NCBI GenBank assembly: GCA_031258055.1
Contig: JAIRNM010000291.1
Location: 1-9,737, forward strand
Length of the DNA: 9,737 bases
DNA from: Bifidobacteriaceae bacterium
Lineage (GTDB): Bacteria; Actinomycetota; Actinomycetes; Actinomycetales; WQXJ01
Reading direction: 5' to 3'
Under the pieces are notes generated by a model. The model saw only the letters and a list, made by a program, of their open reading frames with translations. It searched no databases and was not told the DNA's origin. Made by a program: the position numbers and the translations under genes. Position 1 is the first letter of the stretch. Each line of letters begins with the position of its first letter. Below, piece after piece: positions 1 through 6,065 of this stretch.

Positions 1-1
1 T

Positions 2-52
2 TCACCTTTGACTCCAGTGTTGTCGGCGATGCGTCGGGAAGAGCAGCGGTGA
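2..52 (+). CDS. Possible C-terminal tail of a small antitoxin (partial)
   Basis: This frame is open from the window edge and reads 16 residues ending in RREEQR before a TGA at 50-52, one base before the ATG of the PIN toxin that follows. An antitoxin gene ending right at the toxin start is the usual order in vapBC operons, so this is a reasonable place for the partner. The fragment is too short to match to an antitoxin family, and another frame is also open through the first 53 bases. The call rests on position only. Confidence 0.3.
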   Translation, partial: SPLTPVLSAMRREEQR

Positions 53-53
53 C

Positions 54-442
54 ATGCGTTTCTACGTTGACACATCAGCGCTCGTGAAGCTGGTCGTCGC
101 CGAAGCCGAGACAAAGGCACTGTTGAAGTGGTACCGCGGGGGCCGGTGGTGGCGTCCAGCGAGTTGATTGTTGCTGAGCTTCTGCGCGCGGTCGCGAGAG
201 GGGCGCCAGAGCGGCTGGCGCAGGCCCAGGCCACGCTGAAGCAAATCGACCTCGTCACGCAATCACGCTCCATCCTTGAGGCCGCTGGTCGGCTTAAGCC
301 CACGACGCTCAGAACGCTCGATGCCGTTCACTTGGCGACGGCGATAGCGCTTGGTTCGGACTTGGAAGCCGTCGTTACCTACGACGATCGGATGGCGCGT
401 GCTGCGAACGAATTGGGATTGGCTGTCCTGGCGCCAGCCTGA
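54..442 (+). pseudogene. VapC-family PIN-domain toxin, interrupted by a one-base frameshift
   Basis: PIN-domain ribonuclease toxins of VapBC systems cleave RNA using a cluster of acidic residues that bind Mg. The ATG at 54 opens with MRFYVDTSALVKLVV, the classic first strand with catalytic Asp6. That frame then stops at 165-167. The rest of the domain continues in another frame from about 138: SSELIVAELLRAV (second acidic residue), RTLDAVHLATAIA (third) and VVTYDDRMA (fourth), ending at 442. The frames join cleanly if one G is added to the run of five G at 138-142, giving an ordinary VapC of about 129 residues. All acidic residues are otherwise present. A GTG at 128 could in principle start the downstream part, but it would lack Asp6 and be inactive. 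So this is either a recently broken gene or a homopolymer sequencing error. The partner antitoxin would lie upstream, mostly outside the window. Confidence 0.8.
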
Positions 443-476
443 CCAAGCCCATCCCCCGTCTTTACGAACAGGACCA

Positions 477-496
477 TTGACGGTTGCACGTGCAAC
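477..496 (+). promoter_or_regulatory. Candidate -35 box and 14-bp palindromic operator before the RHH antitoxin
   Basis: TTGACG at 477-482 resembles a -35 box and directly abuts the perfect palindrome GTTGCACGTGCAAC at 483-496. A further GCAAC half-site follows at about 499-503. The antitoxin ATG is at 513. Ribbon-helix-helix antitoxins bind short palindromes over their own promoters, so this is a natural autoregulatory operator. No good -10 box sits at the right distance (AACACT at 501-506 is poor). The palindrome is seen directly; the operator role is inferred. Confidence 0.45.
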
Positions 497-512
497 GCGC
501 AACACTTGGATA

Positions 513-812
513 ATGGCACAGACGCTCTCCTCGCTCACCATCCGCATCGATAAGGACCTGAAAGAAGCGGCCCGGCGCCGGGCGGACGCACTTGGTATCT
601 CCCTCACCACCTTGATAGTCAACGACCTGCGGCGGTTCATCAACGGGCACCCGATCGTCATAGACGACGACTCGTATGTGCCGACTGAGCGGCTGGTCGG
701 AGATGCAGTCGCGGCGCCGGCTGATAGGGAAGCCGGGAAAGTTGTCAGCGCCGACAACCCGGACGAGGTATCCGCCTCGATGGTGGTCACCCAGCTAGGC
801 GGTGACAGTTAA
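513..812 (+). CDS. Orphan ribbon-helix-helix (RelB/DinJ-like) antitoxin
   Basis: The product has 99 residues. Residues 1-45 read as a ribbon-helix-helix unit: the strand SSLTIRIDKDLKEAARRRA, a turn at ALGIS, then a second helix through TTLIVNDLRRFING. This is the pattern of RelB/DinJ-type antitoxins, which dimerise to bind operator DNA and use a flexible C-terminus to wrap the toxin. The tail from about residue 46 is acidic and low in structure (IDDDSYVPTERL), as expected for a toxin-binding segment. The frame is open back to 351, but the RHH fold starts exactly at ATG 513, and the upstream part overlaps the VapC reading. No clear Shine-Dalgarno is present. No toxin gene follows: the 144 bp to the next gene hold no convincing ORF. 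It may be an orphan antitoxin, a lone regulator, or the survivor of a module that lost its toxin. The family call is good; the exact subfamily is uncertain. Confidence 0.72.
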   Translation: MAQTLSSLTIRIDKDLKEAARRRADALGISLTTLIVNDLRRFINGHPIVIDDDSYVPTERLVGDAVAAPADREAGKVVSADNPDEVSASMVVTQLGGDS

Positions 813-821
813 GCACGCGGG

Positions 822-841
822 GTCCGGGCATAGCTCCGGAC
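822..841. terminator. Short hairpin after the orphan antitoxin
   Basis: GTCCGG at 822-827 pairs perfectly with CCGGAC at 836-841 across an 8-nt loop, starting 9 bp after the antitoxin stop codon. There is no T-run, so termination activity is doubtful. Confidence 0.25.
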
Positions 842-919
842 TGGCCGTTGTTCCGGCGAAACTTGGCCTCGAATCCGGTAATCGCGGAGCCACGAATCCG
901 CTTGGGAGGGCCAGGACGT

Positions 920-949
920 TTGTCCGCAGCTTGGCGTTATGACTAGAAT
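920..949 (+). promoter_or_regulatory. Promoter of the phd-relE pair, probably leaderless
   Basis: TTGTCC (920-925) and TAGAAT (944-949) form a sigma-70-like promoter with an 18-bp spacer. Transcription would begin about 7 nt after the -10 box, at or next to the ATG at 957. This implies a leaderless mRNA, which is common in actinobacteria. The pattern also explains why no Shine-Dalgarno precedes 957 and argues against the in-frame ATG at 939, which would lie upstream of the -10 box. Confidence 0.55.
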
Positions 950-956
950 TGTGACT

Positions 957-1214
957 ATGGCAACAGTTCATTTGGCTGACGCAAAAGCCAGGCTGTCGCA
1001 GTACGTCGGCTCGGTGCAGGCCACCCACGAGCGGATCACCATCACCAGGAACGGCGTGCCCGCCGCGGTCCTGGTCTCACCCGACGAACTCGAGTCCTTG
1101 GATGAGACCCTGGCGATCCTGTCCGACCGATCGTTGATGGCCGAGATCGCGCAGGCGCAGGCCGAACTAGACGCCGGGCTCGGCACACCGCTGGACCGCT
1201 TCCCCCGGGACTGA
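957..1214 (+). CDS. Phd/YefM-family antitoxin (RelF-like)
   Basis: The product has 85 residues. It begins MATVHLADAKARLSQYV, the short strand and helix of the Phd/YefM fold. It continues with ITITRNGVPAAVLVSPDELE, the second half of the DNA-binding N-terminal domain, which forms dimers on operator DNA. The C-terminal part (about residues 50-85) is helical and acidic and should bind and neutralise the toxin. The resemblance to mycobacterial RelF is clear from memory of that family (ITITKNGAPAAVLV in RelF). The start at 957 fits the homology and the promoter, where the -10 box is 7 nt upstream. The in-frame ATG at 939 would add six residues without homology. The stop TGA (1212-1214) overlaps the toxin ATG by one base, so the two genes are translationally coupled. 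The antitoxin, probably together with the toxin, should repress this promoter. Confidence 0.88.
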   Translation: MATVHLADAKARLSQYVGSVQATHERITITRNGVPAAVLVSPDELESLDETLAILSDRSLMAEIAQAQAELDAGLGTPLDRFPRD

Positions 1215-1483
1215 TGGTTTACCAGGTTATTTGGTCGCCGACCGCCCGTCGCAAGCTGGCTCGTGAGCTGCCGGAGAAGGTGGCCGCTGCGGTGTGGGAA
1301 TTCGCGGTCGGCCCGCTGGCGAACAACCCCCAGCGAGTAGGTAGACCGTTGCGCCGCGAACTAACCGGTAGTTGGTCGGCGCGACGTGGCGAGTACCGCG
1401 TCATCTACCGGATTGACGACACGACCGTGGAGATCCTGATCGTCACCATTGACCATCGCCGCGACGTCTACCGCCATACCTGA
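1214..1483 (+). CDS. RelE/ParE-family mRNA interferase toxin (RelG-like)
   Basis: The product has 89 residues, typical for RelE. It opens VYQVIWSPTARRKLARELP (strand plus basic helix) and continues with a helix ending in FAVGPLANNP. The GRPLRRELTGSWSARRG segment at 43-59 and the core strands EYRVIYRID (60-68) and the terminal IDHRRDVYR (79-87) match the RelE fold. These elements resemble Mycobacterium RelG very closely. RelE toxins bind the ribosomal A site and cleave mRNA during translation; Arg57, Arg58, Arg62 and the basic C-terminus are the likely RNA-binding residues. The gene overlaps the Phd antitoxin stop by one base. Frame and motifs are intact, so this pair is probably functional. 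Confidence 0.9.
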   Translation: MVYQVIWSPTARRKLARELPEKVAAAVWEFAVGPLANNPQRVGRPLRRELTGSWSARRGEYRVIYRIDDTTVEILIVTIDHRRDVYRHT

Positions 1484-1702
1484 ATCGACCTTGCCGATGC
1501 GCGTGTGCCCGGGCGAGCTTGGGAGCGGGCGGTAGCTTGGTGCAATAGCGCGTGAACCAGTCCGGTCTGAGGATTTGCTGTATCCGCCGGAGCCCGGCTC
1601 GGTGCTGCCGAGGCTGATTTCCTTGGTCTTCACGGATGACCTCACGCTGGCTCGGCTTTGGAACAGGCCAGCGGAGGGGGCGATGCCGCCGCGCAGGCGG
1701 GT

Positions 1703-2123
1703 TCAGGCGGTCCAGGGGTTGACCAGTTTCACTCCGGTGTAGGCGTAATCGGCGGTGTTCCTGGTGGCGCAGGTGGCGCCATGGGCCAGGCAGATAGCGG
1801 CGATCTGGGCGCCGGCCATGGCGATTGGCAACCCAACCCTTTCTCGCGTGGCCAGGATGTCGGCGTAGTGGCTGGCCGCGTCGGCGCTGAACGGCAGCAC
1901 TGACCGGGTTTCGCGGTGAGGCCGGATCGCGGCCTCAACACTTGCACTCAAAGCCTGCTTGCGGCGCCCTTCCGGCAGGCGGCGAAGACCAGCCAGCAAC
2001 TCGGCCAGGGTGACAAGTGGTAATGGACAGGTCGTCTGGTGCGGCCTCAAGCCAGGCGACGAACCGCGGGTCGGGTCTTGGGCGGACTGCCTCCGAGATC
2101 ACATAGGTGTCTAGAACGATCAC
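1703..2123 (-). pseudogene. Dead FitB/VapC-type PIN toxin (frameshift plus active-site losses)
   Basis: Read from the GTG at 2123, the protein starts MIVLDTYVISEAVRPRPDP and continues to PDDLSITT. The rest (VTLAELLAGLRRLPEGRRKQ... to TRNTADYAYTGVKLVNPW) lies in another frame and ends at 1703. Removing one base from the AA pair at 2015-2016 joins the two into an uninterrupted FitB-like PIN protein of about 139 residues. Two further changes hit conserved positions. The motif normally written DTN is DTY here (residue 7). The usual ADAQIAA motif, which carries a catalytic Asp, reads AGAQIAA (Gly codon at 1811-1813). The remaining acidic residues (Asp5, the Glu of TLAEL, the Asp of NTAD) are intact. 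A frameshift together with active-site substitutions indicates real decay rather than a reading error. The start overlaps the antitoxin remnant by a GTGA junction, so the original operon layout is preserved. Confidence 0.82.
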
Positions 2124-2278
2124 TCGAAATCCACCGCCCGGGCGGGATCTGAGCGCTTGGGTACCGCGAGGCCGTCAATGCCCCCGCAGTCTTGTGCCGC
2201 CCGCAAGATGGCAACGCCAATGTTGGGCCGACGCGTGGCGGCTGTGAGGATATCGCGCACTGAAAGCGCCGCCTCGGC
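2120..2278 (-). pseudogene. FitA-like antitoxin remnant lacking its DNA-binding N-terminus
   Basis: In the frame ending at TGA 2122-2120 the peptide AEAALSVRDILTAATRRP followed by GVAILRAAQDCGGIDGLAVP and KRSDPARAVDFE resembles the second half of FitA-type antitoxins: the EAEVRxIL helix end, then a C-terminal toxin-binding tail rich in P, R and D. The ribbon-helix-helix N-terminus (a TIRNLDDxV-like strand and helix) that should precede it is absent. The sequence upstream of about 2280 is instead the leader of the ribokinase gene. No good start precedes the homology; a GTG at 2260 would give only 46 residues. The stop overlaps the toxin start (GTGA). I read this as a truncated antitoxin whose 5' end was removed by a deletion or rearrangement near 2280. 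Confidence 0.6.
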
Positions 2279-2370
2279 GTTGGGGGCGGCCGGATTGTGG
2301 CAGGCTTGTTCTGGCAGAGGGGCGCGGACGCCCGACTGTCTTCCGCAGGACCAATCGAAGGAGACGCCAA

Positions 2371-3327
2371 ATGGCGAAAGAGGCCCCGTCCGAGGGTTTT
2401 CGAGTGGTAGTCGTTGGCTCGGCCAACGTTGACTTGGAAGTGGGGGTGCCGCACTGGCCCGACCCGGGCGAATCCGTGATCGCGGTCGCCTCAGAGCGCT
2501 TCCCCGGCGGCAAGGGCGCCAACCAAGCCGTCGCAGCCGCCAAAGCGGGCGGCGTTTCAACCGCCCTGGTGAGCGCTTGGGGGGCCGATGCCGACGGCGC
2601 ATTGCTGCAGGAATTCTTGCTCAGCGCTGGGGTAGACACGCGGGCTGTGCGCACCGTTGACTGCCCTACCGGCTTGGCGATCGTCATGGTTGACCCCGAG
2701 GGAGCGAACGTCGTCACCGTCGTGAAGGGCGCCAACGACAGGGTCGAGTTGGGCGAGCCGGGGTGCCAATTGGTGTCCGGCGCTCGCGTCGTCCTCGCCA
2801 ACCTGGAAATCCCGGTCGCCACCGTGGCTCGTGCCGCCCAGGCCGCTCGCGAAGCCCGCGCCGTCTTCGTGCTCAACGCGGCGCCAACCACCGACCTGCC
2901 GCGCGAATTGCTCGACAACGTCGATGTCTTGATTGTCTCCGAGCATGGGGCGCGAGAACTCGCGAAACAGCATTTCGGCATGTACCCATCGGATGACGGG
3001 CCGCTCCTTTCAGCGCTGCGGCGGCTGGTTCCATCCGTCGTCATGACGCGCGGCGGCGAAGGCGTCCTGGTCGCTTCAGCCGACCAAGAGATTGAGCTTG
3101 TGCGGGCCTTACCGGTCGAACCGGTCGACCACACCGGCGCTGGTGACACTTTCAACGGTGTGCTGGCTGCCCGCCTGGCCGAAGGCGCCGCCCTGGGCGA
3201 GGCGACTCGAGCGGCGACGGCGGCAGCCTCAATCTCGCTCAGCCGGGCGGGCGCCGGGCCGTCCATTCCAGACGCGCGCGAGGTTGCCCGCGCCCTAGCC
3301 ACCGGCCGGGTCCCCCAGCTTGATTGA
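2371..3327 (+). CDS. rbsK: Ribokinase-family (PfkB) sugar kinase
   Basis: The product has 318 residues, close to the roughly 305-310 usual for ribokinase. PfkB-family kinases transfer phosphate from ATP to a sugar hydroxyl; ribokinase makes ribose-5-phosphate in the cytoplasm. The N-terminal substrate region has VVVVGSANVDL (12-22) and the glycine-rich GGKGANQAVAAA motif (46-57), both typical of ribokinase. The second PfkB signature DHTGAGDTFNGVLAARLAEG starts at residue 253. Asp259 in its TGAGD core is the predicted catalytic base and anion-hole element, matching Asp255 of E. coli RbsK. ATG 2371 is supported by GAAGGAG at 2357-2363, 7 nt upstream. No ribose transporter or LacI-type regulator is adjacent, so the substrate could be ribose, deoxyribose or a related pentose or nucleoside. 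The gene converges with pckG, and its leader abuts the FitA remnant. Confidence 0.88.
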   Translation: MAKEAPSEGFRVVVVGSANVDLEVGVPHWPDPGESVIAVASERFPGGKGANQAVAAAKAGGVSTALVSAWGADADGALLQEFLLSAGVDTRAVRTVDCPTGLAIVMVDPEGANVVTVVKGANDRVELGEPGCQLVSGARVVLANLEIPVATVARAAQAAREARAVFVLNAAPTTDLPRELLDNVDVLIVSEHGARELAKQHFGMYPSDDGPLLSALRRLVPSVVMTRGGEGVLVASADQEIELVRALPVEPVDHTGAGDTFNGVLAARLAEGAALGEATRAATAAASISLSRAGAGPSIPDAREVARALATGRVPQLD

Positions 3328-3328
3328 A

Positions 3329-3371
3329 CCGGCGCGGTGAGATCCCGCGGCTCCGCTTCGCTCCGCGCCGG
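3329..3371. terminator. Hairpin after the ribokinase gene, REP-like
   Basis: CCGGCGCGG (3329-3337) is a perfect inverted repeat of CCGCGCCGG (3363-3371). The loop contains a second possible arm, so ATCCCGCGG can alternatively pair with CCGCGCCGGAT. The left arm begins 2 bp after the ribokinase stop codon. There is no proper U-tract, only GTTT further on. The loop (CTCCGCTTCGCT) looks like dispersed REP-type palindromes. A role in termination or 3' end protection between convergent genes is inferred. Confidence 0.5.
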
Positions 3372-3395
3372 ATGACGTTTAGGAGGTCGAGGCGC

Positions 3396-3430
3396 CGATG
3401 CCGCCCACCCAGCTTGGGCAGACGGCATCG
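3396..3430. terminator. Second hairpin between convergent rbsK and pckG
   Basis: CGATGCCG (3396-3403) pairs perfectly with CGGCATCG (3423-3430), and GCCCA/TGGGC pair inside it. The structure sits 24 bp past the pckG stop on its strand. It lacks a T-run on either side, so it could be a weak bidirectional terminator or an RNA 3' end stabiliser. Confidence 0.5.
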
Positions 3431-3453
3431 GGCAACTCTCAGGAGCGGCAAAA

Positions 3454-5301
3454 CTAAGCCGAGGCGGCCTGGAGGCGTTCGCGCAACGCGACCAACTGGC
3501 CGGTCAGGGCGGCGGGCAGGCGCTCGCCGAACTGGGCGAAGTATTCCTCGGTCAGGTCGGCCTCGGCCAGCCAGGCGGCTGGATCAAGGGCGAAGAGTTG
3601 GGCCAAGGTGCCTTCGGGCAGGTCCAAGCCCTCGACGTCGAATTCGCCGGGCAGCGGAATCTGGCCGATCGGAGTCTTCTCCGAACCGGCCTGGCCGAGC
3701 ACGCGGCTGACGGCCCAGGCCAAGACGCGCGAATTCTCGCCGAAGCCTGGCCACAGGAACTTCCCGGCGGCATCTTTGCGGAACCAGTTGACCTGGAAGA
3801 TACGAGGCGCCTTGGAGCCCAAGAGTTCACCCATGTGTAGCCAATGGGCCCAATAGTCGCCCATGTTGTAGCCGCAGAACGGGAGCATGGCGAAGGGGTC
3901 GCGGCGCAGCGCGCCGACCGCTCCCTCAGCCGCTGCGGTCTGCTCGGAGGAGACAGTCGCGCCAATGAAGACACCGTGCTCCCAGTTCAACGATTCGTTG
4001 ACAACTGGGACGTTGGTGGCGCGGCGACCACCGAACAAGATGATGTCGACGGGCACGCCCTTCGGATCATTGAATTCCGGCGCGATGATTGGGCATTGGG
4101 CGGCCGGCGCCGTGAAACGCGAATTCGGGTGCGAAGAAGGCGTTTCAGAGGCAGGCGTCCAGTCATTACCGCGCCAGTCGATCAGGTGCGCTGGTGGTTC
4201 GTCCGTCATGCCTTCCCACCAGACATCGCCGTCATCCGTCAAAGCGACGTTGGTGAAGATGGTGTTCTCCAGCATCGAAAGCATGGCGTTCTTGTTGGTC
4301 TTCATCGAAGTGCCAGGGGCCACTCCGAAGAACCCAGCCTCCGGGTTGATCGCGTAAAGCCTGCCATCCGGGCCGGGTCGCATCCAAGCGATGTCGTCGC
4401 CCACCGTTTCGACCTTCCAGCCGGGGATGGTTGGCACCAACATGGCCAGGTTGGTCTTGCCGCAAGCGGACGGGAAGGCCGCTGTCACCACCGAGGTCTT
4501 ACCTTCGGGGCTGGTCAGCTTGAGGATCAGCATGTGCTCGGCCATCCAATCCTGGTCGTGGGCCATGACCGAGGCGATCCTGAGCGCGTAACACTTCTTG
4601 CCGAGCAGGGCGTTGCCGCCGTAGCCGGAGCCATAGGACCAGATTTCCCGCGTTTCAGGGAAGTGCGTGATGTACTTCTCATCGTTGCAGGGCCAGGCCA
4701 CATCGGGGCGGGTCTTGCCGTCGGCGTCAACCAAGGGGTACCCGACCGAGTGGACGGCTGGCACGAAGTCAACGTCCTCGGTGATCAGGTCCAAGGCCTG
4801 GCTGCCCATTCGGGTCATGATCTTCATGTTGATGACAACGTAAGGCGAATCAGTGATCTCAATGCCCAGCTTCGAGATGTTGCCGCCGAGCGGTCCCATT
4901 GAGAACGGGACCACGTACATAGTGCGGCCGCGCATGGAGCCGGTGAAAACGCGGTCAAGTATTTCCCGCATCTCGGCCGGGGCTTTCCAGTTGTTGGTGG
5001 GACCGGCGTCAATTTCTTTCTCGGAGCAGATGAATGTCCGGGATTCCACGCGGGCCACATCGGAGGGCTCCGAGCGGGCCAGGAAAGAGTTCGGCCGCTT
5101 CGCCGGGTTGAGCCGGATGAGGGTGCCGGAGGCGACCATCTCATCGGTCAGCCGCTTCCACTCCTCCTCAGAGCCGTCGGTCCAAACGATCTCCTTGGGC
5201 TGGGTCTTAGTAGCGACCTCAGACACCCACTGGATCAGTTTGGCGTTCTTGGTCGGTGCTGTCGCCGCGATGGCGGCAAACGAGGTGTCAGCAGTGGTCA
5301 T
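3454..5301 (-). CDS. pckG: Phosphoenolpyruvate carboxykinase (GTP)
   Basis: The product has 615 residues, normal for GTP-type PEPCK (about 600-620). The cytosolic enzyme converts oxaloacetate and GTP to PEP, CO2 and GDP, the entry step of gluconeogenesis, and in some bacteria it also acts anaplerotically. The nucleotide-binding kinase-1a loop PSACGKTN spans 277-284 with the reactive-loop Cys280. Kinase-2 is VGDDIAWM at 300-307. Numbered against rat cytosolic PEPCK (offset 8), the Mn ligands Lys236, His256 and Asp303 are all present. Other family blocks are visible: the [20 protein letters not shown] region, [25 protein letters not shown], and [13 protein letters not shown] near the C-terminus. 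ATG 5301 has GGAAGG at 5313-5318, a rather long 11 nt upstream. The gene stands alone, converging with the ribokinase and diverging from the abrB/vapC pair. A 428-bp spacer with a large palindrome lies upstream and may carry its control region. Confidence 0.97.
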   Translation of the reverse strand: MTTADTSFAAIAATAPTKNAKLIQWVSEVATKTQPKEIVWTDGSEEEWKRLTDEMVASGTLIRLNPAKRPNSFLARSEPSDVARVESRTFICSEKEIDAGPTNNWKAPAEMREILDRVFTGSMRGRTMYVVPFSMGPLGGNISKLGIEITDSPYVVINMKIMTRMGSQALDLITEDVDFVPAVHSVGYPLVDADGKTRPDVAWPCNDEKYITHFPETREIWSYGSGYGGNALLGKKCYALRIASVMAHDQDWMAEHMLILKLTSPEGKTSVVTAAFPSACGKTNLAMLVPTIPGWKVETVGDDIAWMRPGPDGRLYAINPEAGFFGVAPGTSMKTNKNAMLSMLENTIFTNVALTDDGDVWWEGMTDEPPAHLIDWRGNDWTPASETPSSHPNSRFTAPAAQCPIIAPEFNDPKGVPVDIILFGGRRATNVPVVNESLNWEHGVFIGATVSSEQTAAAEGAVGALRRDPFAMLPFCGYNMGDYWAHWLHMGELLGSKAPRIFQVNWFRKDAAGKFLWPGFGENSRVLAWAVSRVLGQAGSEKTPIGQIPLPGEFDVEGLDLPEGTLAQLFALDPAAWLAEADLTEEYFAQFGERLPAALTGQLVALRERLQAASA

Positions 5302-5729
5302 GTCTTCAAAAACCTTCCATCGGTCCGTAATAGCCGTGCGGGTGCACCAGACACCCGAGGCAGGGGTGGAGATCGCCAGAAGCCATTGTCCGATCCCGTC
5401 GGGTCAGGTCCAGCAGAGTGTCGAACAACACTTTCCTAGGCTGCCGCTAACGGAACGGTTGGTGCCAGGCACCGGCCGTTCCGTTGGCGCCGCAGCGTGT
5501 CGCAGCGTCGGCCGGTTCAGGCCACGGCAGTGCTTTCTTGCCGCGTTTCCTAAGGTCAGCGCTTCGCGCCGCCTACGTCAACACGGTCCTAGCGGCTGAC
5601 CAACGGTCTACCCCCGCGCTATAGCTTATTCCGATTCTGCGAGGGCCATTGCCGGAGCCGTCGCTCCGCTCGCAAACAGGGCCGCGCCGCGGTAAGCTGA
5701 GCCTAGATAAAGTAAGGAGACTGAGTGGT
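5302..5729. other. Intergenic spacer between divergent pckG and the abrB/vapC pair
   Basis: The 428-bp spacer contains no convincing gene; the only long frame running into it is the antisense of pckG. It holds the large palindrome at 5449-5485 and a small hairpin, CGGAGC/GCTCCG at 5653-5668 with a 4-nt loop. CGCAGCGT occurs twice within 18 bp at about 5492-5509. It must contain promoters for both flanking genes. On the minus strand TATTAC (about 50 bp before pckG) is a weak -10 candidate. On the plus strand TAAGCT at 5693-5698 and the TATAGC at about 5620 are weak candidates. None has a convincing -35 box. Confidence 0.6.
5449..5485. repeat. Large 37-nt palindrome upstream of pckG
   Basis: AACGGAACGG (5449-5458) and CCGTTCCGTT (5476-5485) are perfect inverted repeats. 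Between them GGTG and CACC continue the stem, with TT opposite GG, which become G-U pairs in RNA. The total is about 16 paired positions around a 5-nt CCAGG loop. It lies about 150 bp upstream of the pckG start and 245 bp upstream of abrB, without a T-run on either side. It could be an operator, an attenuator-like leader hairpin, or a mobile palindrome remnant. Confidence 0.7.
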
Positions 5730-6065
5730 ATGGCGCTAGGGACGGTTACAAGTAAGGGCCAGGTGACAATCCCGGTCGAGATTCGCCAAGCGGAGGGGCT
5801 TGAGGCGGGAACTAAGGTCGAGTTTTTCCGGCTGCCCGGAAGAGGAGTTGGGATGGTACCTCGGCGCCGGTCGCTGACGGAGCTGTATGGCAGCCTGCCC
5901 CGTACCGCTAGATCACTCGCTCTTGATGAGATGGATCAGGCAAGTGGGGAGGAATTGGCGGCCGATGACGAGCGAATCGCCCGGCAAGGGCTCGCGCCAG
6001 CTATGGCAGCGGCGCCGCAGGAGGCCCGTTTAGCGCTGCCGACCGCTGGCGAGGCGGCATCGTGA
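5730..6065 (+). CDS. AbrB/MazE-type antitoxin of a vapBC pair
   Basis: The product has 111 residues. The first 45 or so form a SpoVT-AbrB swapped-hairpin DNA-binding domain: MALGTVTSKGQVTIPVEIRQ, then GLEAGTKVEFFRL. Such domains dimerise and bind the module's own promoter. The rest is helical and acidic (LDEMDQASGEELAADDERIA), suited to capping the toxin's active site. The frame is open back to 5649. ATG 5730 is preferred because the domain starts there and AAGGAG (5714-5719) lies 10 nt upstream. Its TGA (6063-6065) overlaps the toxin's GTG in a GTGA junction, so the two are cotranscribed and translationally coupled. The family assignment is firm; the pair is intact. Confidence 0.88.
   Translation: MALGTVTSKGQVTIPVEIRQAEGLEAGTKVEFFRLPGRGVGMVPRRRSLTELYGSLPRTARSLALDEMDQASGEELAADDERIARQGLAPAMAAAPQEARLALPTAGEAAS

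Noticed and set aside
351..512. Upstream extension of the RHH antitoxin frame
   Set aside because: It overlaps the VapC C-terminus in another frame, and the RHH fold begins exactly at ATG 513.
1536..1741. Short plus-strand frame (EPVRSEDLLYPPEPGS ...) in the gap after relE
   Set aside because: It has no good start codon or ribosome binding site and runs into the 3' end of the opposite-strand toxin remnant. The sequence is protein-like only in part, so it was left unannotated.
2175..3428. 417-residue minus-strand frame opposite the ribokinase gene
   Set aside because: Its composition is Ser/Arg/Thr/Pro-rich with no motifs. It exists because the GC-rich ribokinase gene leaves the opposite strand free of stops.
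3844..4902. 352-residue plus-strand frame inside pckG
   Set aside because: It lies fully antisense to a clearly conserved pckG, carries no recognisable domain, and has no ribosome binding site.
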